Assembly: GCA_015065765.1 (NCBI GenBank)
Contig: SVPP01000007.1
Coordinates: forward strand, 1 to 64,000
Source of the DNA: Oscillospiraceae bacterium
GTDB lineage: Bacteria > Bacillota > Clostridia > Oscillospirales > Acutalibacteraceae
DNA: 64,000 nt
Direction: 5' to 3'
Positions within the stretch are counted from its first letter, which is position 1. Each line of letters starts with the position of its first letter. A program made the translations under genes and the position numbers. Shown here piece by piece: positions 7,666 through 16,521 of the stretch. Below the pieces are notes generated by a model. The model was given only the letters and a program-made list of their open reading frames with translations. It did not search any database and was not told where the DNA came from.

Positions 7666-7712
7666 ATCCGAACTTTTCATTCTTTGATGAAACGTTCGGG
7701 TTTGTTTTTTGT
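7666..7712 (+). terminator. Hairpin terminator (copy 2 of a 40-bp repeat)
   Basis: The same hairpin as at 738-777: CCGAAC (7668-7673) pairs with GTTCGG (7694-7699), extended by TTTCA/TGAAA, followed by a run of Ts. The copies differ at a single base in the loop. Confidence 0.8.
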
Positions 7713-7736
7713 TTGTGACAAAAGTTTTATTGTATG

Positions 7737-7765
7737 TTGTATTTTCTATATTTCAATGCTATAAT
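7737..7765 (+). promoter_or_regulatory. Sigma-A promoter for the beta-helix gene
   Basis: TTGTAT at 7737-7742 and TATAAT at 7760-7765 with 17-base spacing, 31 bases before the start codon. Confidence 0.7.
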
Positions 7766-7795
7766 TGTTTTATCGTAATTCAAGGAGGTTTTGTT

Positions 7796-9361
7796 ATGAA
7801 AAAGCTTTTATCGGTAATTCTTACTGTTATACTCACCCTGAGTGTAATACCATTTGTGTTTGCTGCAGGTACAACTTACTATATTGACAGTGTAACGGGC
7901 GATGACGAAAACAATGGTTTATCAGAAGCTACTGCATGGAAAACTGTTGATAATATCGAATCTTTAACGCTTGGAGCAGGCGATAAAATTCTCTTCAAGT
8001 CAGGCGGAAAATATGACTGTGCAATTACGCTTACATGCTCGGGAACTGAGGAAAATCCCATTGTTATTTCATCTTACGGTGAGGGCGAAAAGCCACATCT
8101 CAACACTGAAGTAAGAGATGCAGTTATGAAGCTTTTCGACTGCTCCTATGTGACCGTTTCGGGCTTTGAAATTACGGCGCACAATGGTGGCGGTATCTGG
8201 GTTGACGGAGTCACGAAAGAATCAAAGGGTGTAAGAATAGAAAACTGCGAATTTCACGATATGCAGAACTACACTGTAACCTGCCGTGATAATTATACTG
8301 AAGGTCCGATTTCGGGCAGAGCTGCAATCGTTATCAAACGCTACGGTGGTTCACCTTATCCTGTTAATGATTTTCAGGCGGTGAACTGTAAAATATACGA
8401 TGTCGGCAATGGTATATTTTTCACCGGTTCCCAGGACCTGAACAAAAATGCACTTGTAAAGAACTGTGAATTTTACAATATGGACGGTGAAGCAGTTGTT
8501 CTGGAAGGCTGCGACGGTGCTCTTGTAACACATTGCCGTGCTATTGACTGCTGTCAGGGTGTGGGCCTTGATGAAAACGGAGAAATTCTGTATTTTATAG
8601 CAGCAATGTGGACTCACTACTCATCAAACTGCACTTTCAGCTACTGCGAAATAGCAGGTCAGAAAAACTATGGTGACGGAATGACTGTGGATTTTGACCA
8701 TGGCTCATATAACTGTACATACGAATATATTTATTCCCACGACAATATGCGATTTATGTGTAACAATCCTTCAAGTGGCGGCAACAGAGGTAATACGGTA
8801 AGATACTGTCTGTCTGTTAATGATAATCAGGGCAGAAACAAAATCGGTGTAGCCGACGGTGAATGGAATTTCAGCTTTTACAACAACACGATAATCAATT
8901 GTCCTGAATTCCAGATGACCCGTATTTATGACTCTCTGTTTGCAAACAATATTATAGTCTTTAAAGACGGTCATAAATTTTATTATGAGAATAACGATAT
9001 GAAGGATTGGAATAACGTGTTTACCAACAATTGTTACTACAATACCTTCAATCCCGCTTTTGATAAGGATGCGTTGAACACGCTTCCCGGTTTTGTGGGT
9101 GGCGACGATCCGATAAAAGCGTATCAGCTTGCAGAGGGTTCACCGTTAATCGGAGCAGGCTTTAAGGTTGAGGACGGTTGCATGACAGATTTCTACGGCA
9201 ACGAAATAACAAGCAATAATATCGGCTGTTATTCTGCCGAGGGGGAGACCGGCGAGCTTGAAACGGAAAACTTCTTTGAAAAAGTCGTAAGAGTTATCCG
9301 TCAGGTATTCAGTATCGCAATCGTTGAAATCCGCAAGCTGATTATTGATATTTTTGAATGA
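7796..9361 (+). CDS. Secreted right-handed parallel beta-helix protein
   Basis: About 521 residues from ATG 7796, which has AAGGAGG at 7782-7788; a longer upstream reading frame is not supported. A signal peptide (about 1-24, ending VFAA) leads into a YYIDSVTGDDENNGLSE segment typical of the N-cap of pectate-lyase-like beta-helix proteins. Repeated helix turns follow with phrases such as VSGFEITAHNGGGIW. The likely role is binding or cleaving a polysaccharide outside the cell. No specific catalytic residues can be assigned. The C-terminal 30 residues are amphipathic and have no anchor motif. A paralogue lies at 61621-63243. Confidence 0.85.
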   Translation: MKKLLSVILTVILTLSVIPFVFAAGTTYYIDSVTGDDENNGLSEATAWKTVDNIESLTLGAGDKILFKSGGKYDCAITLTCSGTEENPIVISSYGEGEKPHLNTEVRDAVMKLFDCSYVTVSGFEITAHNGGGIWVDGVTKESKGVRIENCEFHDMQNYTVTCRDNYTEGPISGRAAIVIKRYGGSPYPVNDFQAVNCKIYDVGNGIFFTGSQDLNKNALVKNCEFYNMDGEAVVLEGCDGALVTHCRAIDCCQGVGLDENGEILYFIAAMWTHYSSNCTFSYCEIAGQKNYGDGMTVDFDHGSYNCTYEYIYSHDNMRFMCNNPSSGGNRGNTVRYCLSVNDNQGRNKIGVADGEWNFSFYNNTIINCPEFQMTRIYDSLFANNIIVFKDGHKFYYENNDMKDWNNVFTNNCYYNTFNPAFDKDALNTLPGFVGGDDPIKAYQLAEGSPLIGAGFKVEDGCMTDFYGNEITSNNIGCYSAEGETGELETENFFEKVVRVIRQVFSIAIVEIRKLIIDIFE

Positions 9362-9391
9362 TGATAATTCTGATGTATTTTTATTAAACTC

Positions 9392-9419
9392 TTGCAATTT
9401 ATAAATTTTGTAGTATAAT
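9392..9419 (+). promoter_or_regulatory. Sigma-A promoter of the attenuated methyltransferase operon
   Basis: TTGCAA at 9392-9397 and TATAAT at 9414-9419, 16 bases apart. Transcription would begin near 9426, about 20 bases before the leader peptide start, leaving a leader of about 190 nt. Confidence 0.78.
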
Positions 9420-9448
9420 TACTACAAATCTTAATTGGAGGAAACGGT

Positions 9449-9484
9449 ATGTTCTTTATCTCTATCCGACGCAGACGAAGATAG
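9449..9484 (+). CDS. Leader peptide MFFISIRRRRR
   Basis: An 11-codon reading frame with its own strong ribosome site (TTGGAGGAAAC, 9435-9445) encodes MFFISIRRRRR and stops at TAG. The five arginine codons are CGA CGC AGA CGA AGA. The final codons and stop lie in a hairpin (AAGATA 9478-9483 with TATCTT 9489-9494), and TCTCTATC (9459-9466) pairs with GATAGAGA (9536-9543). A T-tailed terminator follows before the methyltransferase gene. This is the layout of ribosome-mediated attenuation. Known: macrolides arrest ribosomes at Arg/Lys-X-Arg/Lys motifs, which this peptide contains repeatedly. Inference: ribosome stalling in the Arg run frees downstream transcription. Arginine limitation is the alternative signal. 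Confidence 0.8.
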   Translation: MFFISIRRRRR

Positions 9485-9562
9485 CTTGTATCTTTTATCA
9501 GGTACAGGCTTAAAGTGCTGTGTGCCTGACGGAGTGATAGAGAAAAGTTTACCTTTCATATT

Positions 9563-9600
9563 ACTGTTAATGGCACAAAGCCGTTAACAGTATTTTTTTA
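9563..9600 (+). terminator. Attenuator (conditional terminator) upstream of the methyltransferase
   Basis: ACTGTTAATGGC (9563-9574) pairs with GCCGTTAACAGT (9580-9591) over 12 bp with one U-G pair, then a run of Ts. It ends only a few bases before the SD of the next gene, so most transcripts should stop here unless the leader refolds. Confidence 0.85.
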
Positions 9601-9618
9601 TTTGGAGGAATAACAAAA

Positions 9619-10368
9619 ATGAAAAATTTTAAATATAATACATTATTCAACGTAATTTCACAACAAACAGACTTACCGGATAATGCGGTAATTGCGGATT
9701 TAGGATGCAAAGATGCAAATTTTCTTTTAGCGTTTCAAAAAGCCTTTCCAAACAAAATCAAGTCAGCTGTAGGAGTAGATATAACGGACAAAAGGTTTAA
9801 GGATGTTAGATACAAAAAGCCGATTAAGCTCAGAGTTATGGATTGCTCAAAGAAGCTTGAATTTGATGATAACACCTTTGATTTTGTTTTTACAAAGGAT
9901 ATGTTTGAGTGTGTATCGGATAAAGGTTTTTTGGTCAGTGAGATTCACAGGATCCTAAAGCCTGGCGGAGTTGTGATTGGCGTAAACTGTGATTGGGACA
10001 GTGTTGTATATAACGGAGAAAATAAAGAGTTACTTTCAAAAGTGATTCACGCGTATGCAGTGACAAAGCAACCCTGGATGGATGACCTCGACAGCTGGAT
10101 AGGCAGAAGAATGTACGGCTTTTTCAACAAAAGCAAAAAGTTTGAAAGTTCCGTAAGCGTTCACAATGTTGTTGAGACTGAATATACAGAAGGTACATTC
10201 GGTTTTGATTTAAGTTTGGATATCGCATGGCTACATAAAGAAAACACAGGGGCTATTAGTAAAGAAGAATATGATGAGTTTATTGATAATCTGAAATCAG
10301 CTGAGAAAGACGGACGCTATATTTTTTCAAAGCCGTATTATATTTATAAAGGAATTAAGTTAAAATAG
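9619..10368 (+). CDS. Class I SAM-dependent methyltransferase
   Basis: 249 residues with a UbiE/Methyltransf_11-type fold. Motif I is IADLGCKDAN (about 25-34), the acidic ribose-binding residue is in VGVDIT (D54), and later motifs FDFVFTKDMFE and ILKPGGVVI are clear. The substrate is unknown. SD TTGGAGG sits just after the attenuator. Control by an Arg-rich leader peptide suggests a job tied to translation stress or antibiotic exposure, such as modifying rRNA, a drug or a small molecule. It is not an Erm homologue by motif. The C-terminal third is family-specific and gives no further clue. Confidence 0.85.
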   Translation: MKNFKYNTLFNVISQQTDLPDNAVIADLGCKDANFLLAFQKAFPNKIKSAVGVDITDKRFKDVRYKKPIKLRVMDCSKKLEFDDNTFDFVFTKDMFECVSDKGFLVSEIHRILKPGGVVIGVNCDWDSVVYNGENKELLSKVIHAYAVTKQPWMDDLDSWIGRRMYGFFNKSKKFESSVSVHNVVETEYTEGTFGFDLSLDIAWLHKENTGAISKEEYDEFIDNLKSAEKDGRYIFSKPYYIYKGIKLK

Positions 10369-10394
10369 AAAGGTGTGAATCTGACTGCATATGA

Positions 10395-10425
10395 TAAAAA
10401 GCAGGGAGTTTTTCCCTGCTTTTTC
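10395..10425. terminator. Bidirectional terminator
   Basis: AAAAAGCAGGGA and TCCCTGCTTTTT form a tight hairpin between the convergent methyltransferase and lipid kinase genes, with A/T runs on both sides. Confidence 0.88.
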
Positions 10426-10445
10426 ATGTCAGATTTATTTAAACT

Positions 10446-11366
10446 TTATCGCACGAATAATTTATCATTGTCAGAATAAATATCATAAGCATTGTTAATA
10501 ACATTTATTTCTACATTACTGTGTTCTCCGCCAAACTCACCGTCAAGAGTCCACGGAACTTTTTCTTCACATGTGATTTTAACATGCTTTGTTTTTGTAA
10601 AAATAATGTTGTCGCCGCTGTAATCTTTATGAATAAGTTTATTTAATATATCAAACGCATCTGAGTTTTTTTTGAGGCCTTTCACCAGAAGAAGTTCAAA
10701 ATATCCATCGTTGAGCTTGATGTCGTTATATTTAAAGAGCCCTGCAACTGAAGTTGTGTTGGAAACAGCACCAAAATAAATATTATCTTCAATTAAGCCG
10801 CCGTCATACTCGATTTTCATATATATAGGTTTGAAACCTGTCAGCATAGGAATTAATCTTACACCTACTCCGTAGAATACATAGGCATTATGACCGAATC
10901 TGTTTTTCCACTTTTGCGGTGTTGTATATGCAAGATCAGATGCAACGCCAAAGGATGCGATATAATTGAAATATCTTTCTTCAAACAAACCGACATCATA
11001 ACCATTTGTCTTGTCGTTTAAAATCATATTTGCAGCAGGACCTACGCCTACAGGAATACCCAGGGTGCTTGCAAGGTCGTTTGTTGAGCCGGAAGGAATA
11101 TAGCCCACAGGCACTCTTTTATCCAGCTTTAAAACGCCGTTTATTGTCTCGTTAAGAGTTCCGTCACCACCGCAGCAGATAATAAGATCGTGGTTATTGC
11201 CCATTTCCTTGACAATTTTGGTAGCATCATCAGGACCCTTTGTTTCCTCAACATGAAAATCGAAATCAGCAGAAGAAAGTTTATCGATTATTTCCGATGA
11301 GCTGACTCGTTTATGGTCAATGCCGGAGCATGGATTGATTATTAATAATGCTTTCTTTTTACTCAA
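10446..11366 (-). CDS. Diacylglycerol/lipid kinase, DagK (YegS/DgkB) family
   Basis: About 306 residues. INPCSG near the N-terminus and CCGGDGTLNETINGV are the nucleotide-binding motifs of the DAGK catalytic domain; GSTNDLA fits the third motif. The enzyme would phosphorylate diacylglycerol or a related lipid using ATP. The start chosen is TTG at 11366, reading LSKKKALLI, because GGAAG lies 7 bases upstream; the longer frame from 11438 has no ribosome site. It is monocistronic and convergent with the methyltransferase. Confidence 0.9.
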   Translation of the reverse strand: MSKKKALLIINPCSGIDHKRVSSSEIIDKLSSADFDFHVEETKGPDDATKIVKEMGNNHDLIICCGGDGTLNETINGVLKLDKRVPVGYIPSGSTNDLASTLGIPVGVGPAANMILNDKTNGYDVGLFEERYFNYIASFGVASDLAYTTPQKWKNRFGHNAYVFYGVGVRLIPMLTGFKPIYMKIEYDGGLIEDNIYFGAVSNTTSVAGLFKYNDIKLNDGYFELLLVKGLKKNSDAFDILNKLIHKDYSGDNIIFTKTKHVKITCEEKVPWTLDGEFGGEHSNVEINVINNAYDIYSDNDKLFVR

Positions 11367-11486
11367 ACTATCACTTCCGTTCAAAAACGTGCATTGCATA
11401 TTGATATTAATTATAGCAAATAGAAAAACATCGGTCAAGGATAATATTTTTCGCTTTCATTTTTAGGTGGATTTTGGATATACAGA

Positions 11487-11515
11487 TTGAAATAAAAGTA
11501 ATTTTATAATATAAT
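11487..11515 (+). promoter_or_regulatory. Sigma-A promoter for the beta-propeller glycosidase gene
   Basis: TTGAAA at 11487-11492 and TATAAT at 11510-11515 with 17-base spacing. Confidence 0.72.
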
Positions 11516-11533
11516 GTTAATAAGGTGGTGGTT

Positions 11534-12493
11534 GTGTTGATAAATCTTTCTTTTGATGATATTAACAATGCTGAATTCAGATTGTATGAAAAAAATCCCA
11601 TCTTACGAAATCCTGCGTCAAGCTTTGTTGTTGCGGATCCCAGTGTGCTTACTCCTGATAAAAGCCATGATGGTAAGTGGCATCTTTTCTGTCATACTTT
11701 TTTTGGTGTTTATCACTACGAAAGTTCTGATGGTATTGATTTTAAAAAGCGTGATAAAATTGTGTCCAGAGCGATGCGTCCGAATATCAATTATATTGAC
11801 GGATACTATTATCTTTTTTACGAAAGAACAAGGCCCGTTCTTTTGAATGCTCTTACGCTCATAGGTGTAAAATGGAAAAGTGAAATTTATTGCACGCAAA
11901 GCACAGACCTTCACACATGGACAGAGTCGCAGCCTGTGCTTACACAAAGCCGTGATTTTGAGATAGATGAAAATGGTCAGGCACTTTCAAATCCATTTCT
12001 GTTTATCAAAGAAAACGGTTATCGTCTTTATTATTCCTGCGGTCAGACTTTTATCAAGGACTGCGGTTTCTGTGAGCCGAGGCATATCAGTTTTGCTGAA
12101 AGTGAAAGCATTGCTGAGGCTTATACGGCAAGAACAGCACCTATAATAAGCCCCGATAAAAACATCGAGTGGCTGAATCTGTGCTCAGGATGTCTGAAGG
12201 TTTATAAGCTGAAGGATTGTTACATCGGGCTTCAGAACGGCCTTTTTGAAAAGGATGGAAAAAGCCATTCTGCGATTATGCTTCTCAGAAGCGAGGACGG
12301 CGTGAAGTTTGATTTTGTAAAGCCTTTTCTTGTTCCGCAGAAGTGGGGAAACAATAACTGGATGGCACAGTATGTTTATGCTTGTTGTCTGACATATTAC
12401 GATAAAAAGCTGAGACTTTATTTTAATGCACGAAACGTTTCAAACAATATTACGGGAAGAGAAAGCATAGGGCTTTTTGAGGCGGAAATTTAA
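11534..12493 (+). CDS. Five-bladed beta-propeller glycosidase-like protein (GH43/GH32-like)
   Basis: About 319 residues. Blade-like repeats are visible: VADPSVLTP, YYESSDGIDFKK-like turns, YYYLFYERTRP, and IYCTQSTDLHTWTESQPV, which is the usual 'sugar hydrolase looks at a listed substrate' pattern of GH43/GH32/GH130 relatives. No signal peptide, so it is probably cytoplasmic. The start is GTG 11534 or TTG 11537, both after AAGGTGG (11522-11528). Catalytic residues could not be assigned with confidence. The carbohydrate cluster that follows suggests a role in glycan breakdown. Confidence 0.65.
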   Translation: MLINLSFDDINNAEFRLYEKNPILRNPASSFVVADPSVLTPDKSHDGKWHLFCHTFFGVYHYESSDGIDFKKRDKIVSRAMRPNINYIDGYYYLFYERTRPVLLNALTLIGVKWKSEIYCTQSTDLHTWTESQPVLTQSRDFEIDENGQALSNPFLFIKENGYRLYYSCGQTFIKDCGFCEPRHISFAESESIAEAYTARTAPIISPDKNIEWLNLCSGCLKVYKLKDCYIGLQNGLFEKDGKSHSAIMLLRSEDGVKFDFVKPFLVPQKWGNNNWMAQYVYACCLTYYDKKLRLYFNARNVSNNITGRESIGLFEAEI

Positions 12494-12524
12494 AAGATGA
12501 AAAATTTACGATAAAAGTTAAAAA

Positions 12525-12562
12525 GCTCCGGACATTTCTGATGAAGTGTCCGGAGTCTTTTC
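12525..12562. terminator. Bidirectional terminator
   Basis: CTCCGGACATTTC and GAAGTGTCCGGAG pair between two convergent genes, flanked by A and T runs. Confidence 0.85.
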
Positions 12563-13802
12563 AGTTGTTAATGATTTCAAGATAGCCTTTTAACTGTTCC
12601 TCGGTAGGCTTATAATCTGTTTTGGAGCAACAGGGAATGGTAGGTTCGGAGCCGTCAGAACCATAGAATGGTGTTTCTCTGTCATTTTCGTATTCCTTAC
12701 GGCAATCTTCAAGATGGAAATCGGGAATATCAAAGGGCTGACCGCCGTTCAGAATAGATCGGTGGGCGAGAATTGCAGCAGACGACATGGTTACTGCGGA
12801 GTGAATATCATAAGGATGTTCGGGCTCGTTGCCTTCTCTAATGCATTTGAGGAACATTCTTGCTACAATGTAATCACCGCCACCGTGACCGCTTTGGTTG
12901 ATAAAATCTTCGTCCTTATCATTCCATGAGGGTTCATAGAGGTTGACTTCTTCCTTGCCTTCCGGAACAGACCAGCTGTTATATCGGAGCATTATCTTTT
13001 CGCCCATTCCACGTACATTTTCTATTTGTCCCTCTGTTCCGCAGATACGGTATGAGTTGTGGTGAGATCCGAAGGCAGAGCAGCCAGCAACCTTGAATAC
13101 GGAGCCGTCGACGTTTGAGATTGTCATAATCGCAGCTCTGTCTGCCACATATCTTGCAGAAGCTTTTTCTTCAAAGGGGGCAAAAACGGGGAAAGCACAG
13201 ATTTTTTTCGGTGTTGCACCGGTTATCCACATAAGAGGTGCGAGAGAATGAGTTATGTAGTAGGTTCGCGGCAGATAGTGTCTCCAGTGCTCAGGAAAGT
13301 ATGCGTATGTTTTGCTGAAAGACACATCTGTTATATCAAGGGGATGATTGTATTCGCCTTCAGCATAAAGAATCTTGCCCAGTGTGCCGCTTTCATAGAC
13401 CTTCTTCATTTCTCTGTTGAATTTCATTTGCGGATAGTTTTCTGCAAGCATATAGATTGAACTGCTCTTTTCATATGCGCGGATAAGCTCAACGCCTTCA
13501 GCCATTGTCCCGTTGCTGATACATTCAGAGAACACGTGTATTCCTTTTTCAAAGCATTTTATTGCAAATGGTGCATGCTCATGGAAATAGTTTGCAAGGA
13601 CAACCGCATCGGGATTTTGCCCGAGAAGTTCATCGAACTTTTCATAGACAGGAACATTTTTCCCGAACCTCTCAAGACCTGAAGCTGCTCTTTTTTTGTC
13701 GAATTCACAGATGCCGACGATTTCGCAGTCAAGAAGCATGAAATTTTGTGCGATATCTATTCCTCTGCCAGCACCGAGAATACCTATTCTGATTTTTTTC
13801 AT
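12561..13802 (-). CDS. Gfo/Idh/MocA-family oxidoreductase
   Basis: 413 residues. The N-terminal Rossmann fold begins RIGILGAGRG, and an acidic residue follows in ICEFD, suggesting NAD preference. HVFSECISNG corresponds to the conserved EKP-like active-site region, here with E and C in place of the usual EKP. The C-terminal substrate domain includes WRHYLPRTYYITHSLAPLM. These enzymes oxidise or epimerise sugars, or act as glycosidases through NAD. SD AGGAGG precedes the ATG. It is divergent from the MFS gene with a 150-bp promoter region. Confidence 0.88.
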   Translation of the reverse strand: MKKIRIGILGAGRGIDIAQNFMLLDCEIVGICEFDKKRAASGLERFGKNVPVYEKFDELLGQNPDAVVLANYFHEHAPFAIKCFEKGIHVFSECISNGTMAEGVELIRAYEKSSSIYMLAENYPQMKFNREMKKVYESGTLGKILYAEGEYNHPLDITDVSFSKTYAYFPEHWRHYLPRTYYITHSLAPLMWITGATPKKICAFPVFAPFEEKASARYVADRAAIMTISNVDGSVFKVAGCSAFGSHHNSYRICGTEGQIENVRGMGEKIMLRYNSWSVPEGKEEVNLYEPSWNDKDEDFINQSGHGGGDYIVARMFLKCIREGNEPEHPYDIHSAVTMSSAAILAHRSILNGGQPFDIPDFHLEDCRKEYENDRETPFYGSDGSEPTIPCCSKTDYKPTEEQLKGYLEIINN

Positions 13803-13952
13803 AATAATCCCTCCTGAGGATAATATACTGTTATTTTATCAAATCAGAGAGATATAAACAATAGAAAGTTTTGTTTTTTAATATTTAATGCAACTTGATT
13901 TCACAGGAGTATTGTTGTAAACTATAAATATAAATATCGGGGAGTGAGATTT

Positions 13953-15350
13953 GTGAAAAACAGGGAAAGAAAAGTAAGAGCTTTTGAAGAAAAACAGCTT
14001 GCGTCGCTTCAGAAAAAATCTGCAAGGGGAACAAGCAGTTTGTATTTTTTACTGCTGCTTTTTATTATTGCTTTTGTAAACATAATTGATGAGGTGACGA
14101 GTAATCTTTCAGTTTCCGTTCAGTCATCTTTTGTTACGGAGTTTTTTGTCAACAATCCTTTTCTTGGCAGATTTTACACGTTTGAAGAAGGGCTTTCACT
14201 TCACACATCTGTCAGCGTTATCAGTTATGTTCTTGGAATTATAACTCCTTTTTATAAGGCTCTTGCCGACAAATGGGGAAGAAAACCGCTTTTTGCCATT
14301 TCTACACTGGGTATGAGTGCAGGACTTCTTATTATATACTTTTCCCCTAATTATCTGATGTTCCTTCTCGGTTATGCTGTTATCGGATTCTTCTTCGGCC
14401 ATGACATACAGATTATTTATATTCTTGAAGAAGCTCCCGACAAATTCAGAGCGGCAATTTACAGTACACTTAAAGCTCTCGGTATTTTCGGCGTTGTGTG
14501 CATACCTGTTCTTCGCAATGCTCTTATGGGTAACGATGCAACACAGTGGAGAAAAATTTTCCTTGCTCCCGCAATAGCCGGCATTATTGCAACGGTAATG
14601 GTAATAGTTTTCGCAAAAGATACAAAGGTTTTTGTAAAAGAAAGAACAGCCTATCTTTCCATTCCTTATGAAGAAAGAATGGAGCGCAAGCGCAGAGAAA
14701 AAGAAGAGAAAAAAGCTCAGAGAAATCAGTCAGGTGTTTTTAATGCAGCGAAATTTATTTTTGCAAACAAAGACACAAAAAGCCTGATAATCTCTCATAT
14801 AATTTTTGATGCGGGTATGCCTGCAATTGCACTTTATTATGAGTCGTCAATGCATATTGCAGGAATGAGCACAGAGGACATAACAAAATCCATGTTTGTC
14901 CTTCCCATTGTTTATGCAACGCTTACGTTGTTTTCGGGTTTTATTGCTGACACTATCGGCAGAAAGAAGCTTATTACAGGTGCAAGCTTACTTTGTATAA
15001 CAGGATTTATTCTCTTTGCGATTGGAATAAATAATCTCTGGAATCCTTATCTTATCGGTGGTTTCTGCGGACTTTATCAGGGATGTTATTGGATAGGCAG
15101 AGACTATATGAATATTATGATGACAGAGAAAGTTCCCACAGATATCAGAGCATCTGTTGTAGGTGCAGAAGGACTTCTTGTGATTATTGGTCTTGCTGTC
15201 GGTTACTTACTTGTAATTGTTGGTATGCAGTTCCTGCCGGTATGGCTTACTTGTCTTCTTGTGGCACTGCCTTGTGTAGCGGTAGCTGCAGTGATTCTTG
15301 TTTCAAAGGTGAGAGAAACAAAGGGTGTAAATCTTGATGCCATAAAATAA
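13953..15350 (+). CDS. MFS transporter, probably for a sugar or glycoside
   Basis: About 465 residues, 12 predicted membrane segments. Motif A appears twice in degenerate form: ADKWGRKP after helix 2 and IADTIGRKK in the second half, which supports the two six-helix halves. The central cytoplasmic loop is basic and charged (ERMERKRREKEEKKAQ). Start GTG 13953 follows GGGGAG (13939-13944). The genes that follow act on carbohydrates, so a glycan or sugar substrate is likely. The direction of transport is not evident. Confidence 0.85.
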   Translation: MKNRERKVRAFEEKQLASLQKKSARGTSSLYFLLLLFIIAFVNIIDEVTSNLSVSVQSSFVTEFFVNNPFLGRFYTFEEGLSLHTSVSVISYVLGIITPFYKALADKWGRKPLFAISTLGMSAGLLIIYFSPNYLMFLLGYAVIGFFFGHDIQIIYILEEAPDKFRAAIYSTLKALGIFGVVCIPVLRNALMGNDATQWRKIFLAPAIAGIIATVMVIVFAKDTKVFVKERTAYLSIPYEERMERKRREKEEKKAQRNQSGVFNAAKFIFANKDTKSLIISHIIFDAGMPAIALYYESSMHIAGMSTEDITKSMFVLPIVYATLTLFSGFIADTIGRKKLITGASLLCITGFILFAIGINNLWNPYLIGGFCGLYQGCYWIGRDYMNIMMTEKVPTDIRASVVGAEGLLVIIGLAVGYLLVIVGMQFLPVWLTCLLVALPCVAVAAVILVSKVRETKGVNLDAIK

Positions 15351-15367
15351 TCAAAGGGTTGATTTAT

Positions 15368-16462
15368 ATGAGTAATGAACTGCAAAGGTCTTACGTACCT
15401 TTCTGGGAATGGAAAGAAAAATCAAAACAGACAGAATATACTGAGAAAACTCATCTTCTTGACTCTGACGGTACTTTACTTGCAAAGGGTTGGGCGAGGA
15501 AAAATGTTTTTGAGTATAACAGAGACCATGTGAAAAAGGGAATCATCAGCCGTAAGGAATGGGATTTCTATACGATTTTTGATGATGAGATGCAGATTCT
15601 TGTCAGCTTTGCAAATATCAATATCGGCGGATATGTTGCTGCGAAGCTTGTTAACCTGAAAACAGGCGAGGTTATCTGTGACAGTGTTCAGTATTTTGCG
15701 GGAGCAAACAAGCATGTTTCCCACTCAAAGCCTGATGAACCATGTCGCTTTAAGGATAAAATAGGAAAAACTGAATTTGACTTCCACACAAAAGAAACTG
15801 AAAGAACCCTTTTTTACAAAGGTGCATATAAAGGAAAAAATGTTGAAGTTACTGCATCAATGGGAATTCCTGAAGGTATGGAAAGCATTACTACGGTTTT
15901 TCCTTTTGATGAGGATGAAACAAAGTTTTTCTTCACTACAAAACAACTCTGTATGCCTTGCGAGGGTAAGTTTATTTTCGGTGATTATGTTTATGAATTT
16001 TCAAAAGACAAGGCTTTTTGTTCTCTTGACTGGGGCAGAGTGAATACCGTTCACAAAATGGTCTGGTACTGGGGCAGTGGCAGTCAGTACATAACAGACG
16101 AAAAGGGCGAAAAGCATCTTTTCGGTTTTGAAATAACATGGGCAATCGGTAACGAATCGAACGCTACGGAAACCTGTCTTTTCTATGACGGGAAGGTGCA
16201 TAAAATCGGTGCGGTAGATGTTGAAAAATTCCCGAAGGACAGATTTCTCGAGCCGTGGAAATTTATTTCCGAGGACGGAAGATTCAACATGACAATGGTT
16301 CCCACACTTGACAATCACTCTGACGTGGATTTCAAGGTGGGAAGAATGAATTGCCATCAGGTTTACGGTATATGGAATGGTGATGTAACTCTCGATGATG
16401 GTACAAAGCTTGAAATAAAAGATTTGTTTACTTTCTGCGAGTATGTGGAAAACAGATGGTAA
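15368..16462 (+). CDS. DUF2804-family protein
   Basis: 364 residues. The DUF2804 pattern is clear: LLDSDGTLLAKGWARKNVFEY near the start, then CMPCEGKFIFGDYVYEF and DWGRVNT..VWYWGSGS. The family has no known biochemical role; it resembles lipocalin-like or carotenoid-associated beta proteins. Start at ATG 15368 with AAAGGG (15353-15358). It lies 17 bases after the MFS gene, so it is in the same operon. A paralogue begins at 63258 next to a beta-helix gene. Confidence 0.82.
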   Translation: MSNELQRSYVPFWEWKEKSKQTEYTEKTHLLDSDGTLLAKGWARKNVFEYNRDHVKKGIISRKEWDFYTIFDDEMQILVSFANINIGGYVAAKLVNLKTGEVICDSVQYFAGANKHVSHSKPDEPCRFKDKIGKTEFDFHTKETERTLFYKGAYKGKNVEVTASMGIPEGMESITTVFPFDEDETKFFFTTKQLCMPCEGKFIFGDYVYEFSKDKAFCSLDWGRVNTVHKMVWYWGSGSQYITDEKGEKHLFGFEITWAIGNESNATETCLFYDGKVHKIGAVDVEKFPKDRFLEPWKFISEDGRFNMTMVPTLDNHSDVDFKVGRMNCHQVYGIWNGDVTLDDGTKLEIKDLFTFCEYVENRW

Positions 16463-16521
16463 TGTTGCCAATCCTCTGCAAATATGATATATTAGTATAA
16501 AAAGTCGAAAGGGTTGAGAAA

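Noticed and set aside
7709-7795. N-terminal extension of the beta-helix protein
   Set aside because: It runs through the promoter and would hide the signal peptide; AAGGAGG supports ATG 7796.
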